A stretch of DNA of 64,000 nt, taken from the NCBI GenBank assembly GCA_015067615.1, contig SVMD01000002.1, positions 62,001 through 126,000 of the forward strand, read 5' to 3'. How positions within the stretch are numbered: the stretch's first letter is position 1; every line of letters starts with the position of its first letter. The notes under the pieces are model-generated. The model worked only from the letters and a program-made list of their open reading frames with translations. It was not told where the DNA came from and did no database searches. Positions 60,242 through 64,000 of the stretch are shown here, one piece after another. The translations under genes were made by a program, and so were the position numbers. This stretch comes from Oscillospiraceae bacterium (GTDB lineage: Bacteria > Bacillota > Clostridia > Oscillospirales > Oscillospiraceae).

Positions 60242-60274
60242 AAAAAAGACGATCCGAAAGGATCGTCTTTTTTT
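60242..60274. terminator. Bidirectional terminator
   Basis: 14-bp arms (60242-60255, 60260-60273) with gaaa loop and A6/T7 tracts, between convergent genes. Confidence 0.92.
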
Positions 60275-61049
60275 ATCCCGGAAACAGTTCCTCCAGAGTG
60301 CCGAAGCGGTAGCCCAGCTCCTTCCATTTGGTCAGCAGTTCGTCCAGAATCTCCGCATTGGTCCGGGAGGTGGAGTGGAGCAGCACCACGGCGCCGTTGT
60401 GGATCCGGGGGATGAGCTTCCCGAAGGCCTCCTCCCGGGTGGGCTGGGCGTCGTTGTTCCAGTCCACATAGGCAAGGCTCCAGAACACGGTTTTGTAGCC
60501 CAAATCCTGTGCCATTTTCAGGTTTTCCTCGCTGTAGATCCCCTGGGGCGGCCGGTAATATTTGGGCATTTCTTCCCCGGTGGTGTCCCGGAACAGGGTT
60601 TCCAAATCTGTCAGCTCTTTTTCGAAGGCTGCCCCATCGGAAATTTGGCTCATATCCGGGTGGTGCATGGTGTGGTTGCCCACGATATGCCCCTCGGAGA
60701 CCATCCGGCGCACCAGGTCGGCGTTCTTTTCGATGTAGTTGCCCACCAGGAAAAAGGCTGCGGGCACTTCGTGCTTTTGCAGGGTGTCCAGAATCTTTTC
60801 CGTGCTGCCGTTTTCGTAGCCCGCGTCAAAGGTCAGATAAATCACCGGCTGGGTAGTGTCCCCCAGATAGGCGGCATCCAGAGCCCGCAGGGCGTCGGCC
60901 CCGGCGGAGCCAATGGGGGCCGTCCCCTCCTGCCGGAAGCTCAGGCCCCAGCTGCCGGTTTCCAGAGCGCTGTCCCCCAGGACCCAGAGCATCAGCACCA
61001 GCGCCAGGGCAAGGGCCAGAATCAACAGAACAATATCCCGTCTGCGCAC
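60273..61049 (-). CDS. pdaA: PdaA-type polysaccharide deacetylase
   Basis: 258 aa. N-terminal membrane anchor (about 7-27); NodB domain with TFDAGYENG (motif 1), GNHTMHHPDM (metal His pair), YYRPPQGIYSEEN, WSLAYVDWNND and VVLLHSTS. The pattern is that of PdaA, which makes muramic-delta-lactam in spore cortex. GTG start 61049 with ggagggg 6 bases upstream. Monocistronic. Confidence 0.9.
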   Translation of the reverse strand: MRRRDIVLLILALALALVLMLWVLGDSALETGSWGLSFRQEGTAPIGSAGADALRALDAAYLGDTTQPVIYLTFDAGYENGSTEKILDTLQKHEVPAAFFLVGNYIEKNADLVRRMVSEGHIVGNHTMHHPDMSQISDGAAFEKELTDLETLFRDTTGEEMPKYYRPPQGIYSEENLKMAQDLGYKTVFWSLAYVDWNNDAQPTREEAFGKLIPRIHNGAVVLLHSTSRTNAEILDELLTKWKELGYRFGTLEELFPG

Positions 61050-61105
61050 AGCATCCCCTCCTTTTCAGGACAATCTATGACCCGGGTTGGGAAGATATGC
61101 AAAGG

Positions 61106-61348
61106 TAGATTATCGTTTAGCGTAATACCTTCCCCCTGGGGGGAAGGTGCCCCGAAGGGGCGGATGAGGGGACAGCAGCAGGAAAACCGTTGCATTTCCA
61201 GCCATCGCAGGGTAGTCCCCTCATCAGTCACCGCTTACGCGGTGCCAGCTGATTGATTATGGTATGATTGCCGCTGGCAATCATCAGCATTTAGATTCGC
61301 TGCGCGGAGCACCACCCCCAGGGGGAAGCTCTTGTAAACGATAATTTA
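61106..61348. repeat. TIR-bearing palindromic element, core type A (copy A5), reversed
   Basis: Termini TAGATTATCGTTTA (61106-61119) and TAAACGATAATTTA (61335-61348). The core is in the opposite orientation to A2-A4 and carries the gattcgctgcgcggagcacc segment at a different position. Confidence 0.92.
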
Positions 61349-61361
61349 TCCCACTAAAACA

Positions 61362-61392
61362 AAAAGGACGCTGCGAAAAGCAGCGTCCTTTT
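61362..61392 (-). terminator. Terminator of pnp
   Basis: 13-bp arms (61362-61374, 61380-61392), T5 on the minus strand. Confidence 0.88.
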
Positions 61393-61402
61393 ACTTATCC
61401 AA

Positions 61403-63529
61403 TTACTGGTTTGCCATTTCCTTCAGAGCGTCGCGGCGGGAGAAGTTGGCGCGGCCCTTCTCGTCGAAGCCCATGAACTTGACCCAGGTGTAGTCGCCCA
61501 GGTTCAGGACATCCTCAACCTTTTCCACGCGGCGGTTCTCCAGCTTGGAGATGTGGACCATGCCGTCATGGCCGGGAGCGATCTCCACGAAGGCGCCGAT
61601 GGGCAGGATGCGGACGACCTTGCCGTAGTACAGCTTGCCAACCTCGGGAACGAAGCAGATGTCGTCCACCATCTTCTTGGCGGCGTAGGCAGCGGCGGAG
61701 TCCACAGCGGAGATGAACACGGAACCATCGTCCTCGATGTCAACCTTGGCACCGGTGTCGGCGCAGATCTTCTGAATGGTCTTGCCGCCGGAGCCGATGA
61801 CCTCGCGGATCTTGTCCACGGGGATCTTCATGGAAATCATCTTGGGAGCGTACTCAGAAACCTCGGCGCGGGGCTCGGGGATGCAGGGCAGCATGACCTC
61901 GTTCAGGATCTCCAGACGGGCAACACGGCAGCGCTCCAGAGCGTCGGCAATGATCTCCATGGTCAGGCCCTTGTTCTTCAGGTCCATCTGGATGGCGGTG
62001 ATACCCTCGGTGGTACCGGCCACCTTGAAGTCCATCTCGCCGTGGAAGTCCTCAACACCCTGGATATCGGTGAAGGTTCTCCACTCGCCGGTCTCCTGGT
62101 CGGAGATCAGGCCGCAGGAGATGCCAGCCACGGGGCGCTTGATGGGCACGCCGGCGTCCATCAGAGCCAGAGTAGAGCCGCAGATGGAGCCCTGGGAAGT
62201 AGAGCCGTTGGAGCTAAGGACCTCGGACACCACACGGATGGCGTAGGGGAACTCCTCGACGGAGGGGATCACGGGCAGCAGAGCCTTCTCAGCCAGGGCG
62301 CCGTGGCCAATCTCACGACGGGAGGTGGAGCGGGCGGCACGGGCTTCGCCGGTGGAGAAGGAGGGGAAGTTGTAGTGGTGGATATAGCGCTTGGTCTCCT
62401 CGGGGTAGATGGTGTCCAGCTTCTGGGCAGCACTCAGGGTGTTCAGGGTGCAGATGGACAGGACCTGGGTCTGGCCACGGGAGAACAGGCCGGAGCCGTG
62501 AACTCTGGGCAGAACGCCGACCTCAGCGTCCAGGGGACGGATGTCGTCCATGCCGCGGCCGTCCACGCGCTTGCCCTGGAGCAGCCACTTCTTGACGACC
62601 TTCTTCTGCATCTTGTACAGGCACACCTCGATGTGCATCTCGAACTCTTCCTCGCCGTACTTCTCAACAAACTTGTCCTTGAAGTCCAGGCGGGCAGCGG
62701 TCAGGCGCTCCTCACGGACGTTCTTGTCGTCGGTGTCCAGAGCGTACTCGATCTGGTTCAGACCGTAGTTGATCAGATCATCCAGCAGGTCGTGGTTGAC
62801 AGCGGCCTTCTCGAAGGTGAACTTGGGCTTGCCGATCTCAGCGACGATACCGTTGATGAACTTGACGATCTCCATGTTGGTCTCGTGGGCAACACGGATG
62901 CACTCGTAGACGATATTTTCGGGAGCCTCGTTGGCCTCGGTCTCGATCATGACCACCTTCTCGAAGGTGGAGGAGATGCAGACGAAGCACTCGCAGGCCT
63001 CACGCTCGTCGGCGGAGGGGTTGACGATATACTGACCGTTCAGGTAGGCCACGTTGGTGGTAGCCACGGGGCCGTTCCAGGGAACGTCGGAAGAAGCGAT
63101 GGCAATGGAAGCGCCCAGGGAAGCCACAACCTCCACGGGGTTCTCGTGGTCGTTGGCCAGCACGGTGCAGGTCACGACGGTGTCGTTGCGCAGCTCCTCG
63201 TCGAAGAGGGGACGCATGGGACGGTCGATGATACGGCTGTTCAGGATGCCCCGCTCGGAGGGCTTGCCCTCCCGGCGGTTGAAGGAGCCGGGGATGCGGC
63301 CCACGGAATACATTCTCTCCTCAAACTCGATGGTCAGGGGGAAGTAGTCGATACCGGCCTTGGGGATGGGGTTGCAGGTGCAGGTGACCAGCACCACGGT
63401 GTCGCCGTAGCGGCAGATGCACTCGGCGTTGGCCAGCTCAGCCACCTTACCGGTTTCCACGGTGAAGGGGCGGCCGCCGATTTCCATCTCGTAAACATGA
63501 TGGTTGGGATACTGCTTGCGAGTAATCAT
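61403..63529 (-). CDS. pnp: Polyribonucleotide nucleotidyltransferase
   Basis: 708 aa. Two RNase PH domains (about 12-145 and 320-550; FSTGEARAARSTSRREIGHG, GSTSQGSICGSTLALMDAG), then KH (VIGSGGKTIQKICADTG) and S1 (GKLYYGKVVRILPIGAFVEI) domains. Phosphorolytic 3'-5' exoribonuclease of the mRNA decay machinery. RBS aaggaggt is clear. rpsO lies upstream in the same direction, the conserved order, with a long hairpin and two repeats between. Confidence 0.97.
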   Translation of the reverse strand: MITRKQYPNHHVYEMEIGGRPFTVETGKVAELANAECICRYGDTVVLVTCTCNPIPKAGIDYFPLTIEFEERMYSVGRIPGSFNRREGKPSERGILNSRIIDRPMRPLFDEELRNDTVVTCTVLANDHENPVEVVASLGASIAIASSDVPWNGPVATTNVAYLNGQYIVNPSADEREACECFVCISSTFEKVVMIETEANEAPENIVYECIRVAHETNMEIVKFINGIVAEIGKPKFTFEKAAVNHDLLDDLINYGLNQIEYALDTDDKNVREERLTAARLDFKDKFVEKYGEEEFEMHIEVCLYKMQKKVVKKWLLQGKRVDGRGMDDIRPLDAEVGVLPRVHGSGLFSRGQTQVLSICTLNTLSAAQKLDTIYPEETKRYIHHYNFPSFSTGEARAARSTSRREIGHGALAEKALLPVIPSVEEFPYAIRVVSEVLSSNGSTSQGSICGSTLALMDAGVPIKRPVAGISCGLISDQETGEWRTFTDIQGVEDFHGEMDFKVAGTTEGITAIQMDLKNKGLTMEIIADALERCRVARLEILNEVMLPCIPEPRAEVSEYAPKMISMKIPVDKIREVIGSGGKTIQKICADTGAKVDIEDDGSVFISAVDSAAAYAAKKMVDDICFVPEVGKLYYGKVVRILPIGAFVEIAPGHDGMVHISKLENRRVEKVEDVLNLGDYTWVKFMGFDEKGRANFSRRDALKEMANQ

Positions 63530-63554
63530 TTGTAAAAACCTCCTTAGTTTTTTG

Positions 63555-63648
<94 letters not shown>

Positions 63649-63655
63649 GTTGTTT

Positions 63656-63723
63656 CGGGAGGTTTAGCACTTGATACAATTGCCGAAGTTCGGCAGCTCT
63701 ATCAACTGCTAAATGATCTCCCG
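63656..63723 (-). promoter_or_regulatory. Long imperfect hairpin in the rpsO-pnp interval
   Basis: Three stacked helices: CGGGAG/CTCCCG (63656-63661, 63718-63723), TTTAGCA/TGCTAAA (63663-63669, 63707-63713), TTGATA/TATCAA (63671-63676, 63700-63705), and an inner TGCCG/CGGCA tip (63681-63695). In the pnp leader such a duplex could be an RNase III site as known for pnp of enterobacteria. Confidence 0.5.
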
Positions 63724-63739
63724 ATTATAGAAAATGTTT

Positions 63740-63876
63740 GTAGGGCGGGGTCATGACCCCGCCGACCAGGCTGGATGACTGATTGTCTGCAATCATCGCA
63801 ATCACGTTGGATTTTCGTAACCAACCGACCCGGTCAGTGGAACTGGTGCGTCGGCGGACTCATGAGTCCGCCCTAC
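63740..63876. repeat. Palindromic repeat, core type C
   Basis: gtagggcggggtcatgaccc at the left and ggcggactcatgagtccgcc...ctac at the right. Between rpsO and pnp. Confidence 0.85.
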
Positions 63877-63896
63877 GAAGGGATGTTGCAAGAAAT

Positions 63897-63922
63897 AAGG
63901 GGCGATGAACCCATCGCCCCTT
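63897..63922 (-). terminator. Terminator of rpsO
   Basis: 11-bp arms aaggggcgatg/catcgcccctt with loop aacc; minus-strand tail ttatttctt. Confidence 0.82.
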
Positions 63923-63929
63923 CGATATC

Positions 63930-64000
63930 TTACTTACGGATACCCAGCTTGGCGATCAGAGCGCGGTAACGGTTGATGTCCTTCTTAGCCAGATAGTCCA
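63930..64000 (-). CDS. rpsO: 30S ribosomal protein S15, C-terminal end (partial)
   Basis: The last 23 codons read DYLAKKDINRYRALIAKLGI followed by RK and stop, the typical S15 C terminus. The rest is beyond the window edge. Order rpsO-pnp on the minus strand supports the assignment. Confidence 0.92.
   Translation of the reverse strand, partial: DYLAKKDINRYRALIAKLGIRK

Overview
The window reads as a chromosomal segment of an anaerobic, spore-forming, GC-rich member of the Clostridia, most likely of the Oscillospirales type. This is inferred from gene content, not from a 16S gene, which is absent. The supporting genes are a multi-cluster [FeFe]-hydrogenase with Rex, spoIIE and spoIIP, a PdaA-type deacetylase, diaminopimelate biosynthesis including ddh, and a rubredoxin. 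About 60 protein genes, two tRNA genes and a dense population of palindromic intergenic repeats are visible. No CRISPR array, complete insertion sequence, transposase or rRNA gene was found.

Layout. 1-4.3 kb: the 3' end of an NADH-dehydrogenase-like hydrogenase subunit, hydA, rex, a TM1266-type hydrogenase regulator and an ECF-type membrane protein. 4.3-6.9 kb (minus): an IMP dehydrogenase of the Tritrichomonas-like subfamily and a YitT protein. 7.1-17.4 kb: the replication-origin block dnaA - oriC - dnaN - yaaA - recF - GIY-YIG gene - gyrB - gyrA - rnhA - remB-like. It ends in a second, tandemly duplicated array of DnaA boxes at 17.65-17.72 kb. 17.8-24.8 kb: acyl-ACP thioesterase, a degenerate HtrA-like protein, a two-component system, uppP, sdpI-like and nrdR. 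25-33.7 kb: ddh and a lysine-riboswitch-controlled dapA, a DUF421/DUF4363 pair, a CaCA antiporter, pyrophosphatase, DegV and a CDF exporter.

34-38.7 kb: tRNA-Met and tRNA-Glu, two Crp/Fnr-family regulators, rubredoxin, a GPH-family symporter and a TauE/SafE permease. 39-44.6 kb: aspS, then a two-gene unit joining a ParB-like/BMP-domain protein to an overlapping metallophosphoesterase, then a DUF2461 gene. 44.9-47.4 kb: a second dapA with dapB, and dapF after a repeat. 47.9-51.3 kb: a YwaF-like membrane protein, an orphan phage baseplate-domain gene, an aldo/keto reductase and an AT-rich alpha/beta hydrolase. 51.6-56.5 kb: spoIIE, GH25, a zinc-ribbon membrane protein and spoIIP. 56.7-64 kb: tadA, a small repressor/sigma-like mini-operon, a DUF2207 protein with a probable CTG start, pdaA, pnp and the end of rpsO.

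The most unusual feature is the repeat population. At least ten elements have ends close to TAAATTATCGTTTA / TAAACGATAATTTA and carry at least three unrelated palindromic cores. In four cases the terminal TAA of the element is exactly the stop codon of the adjacent gene. Other highlights are the second DnaA-box array, the ParB-BMP/phosphoesterase unit, the HtrA-like protein without its catalytic His, a Crp-type palindrome at about -41.5 of a symporter promoter, and Pho-box-like repeats before the response regulator and the pyrophosphatase.
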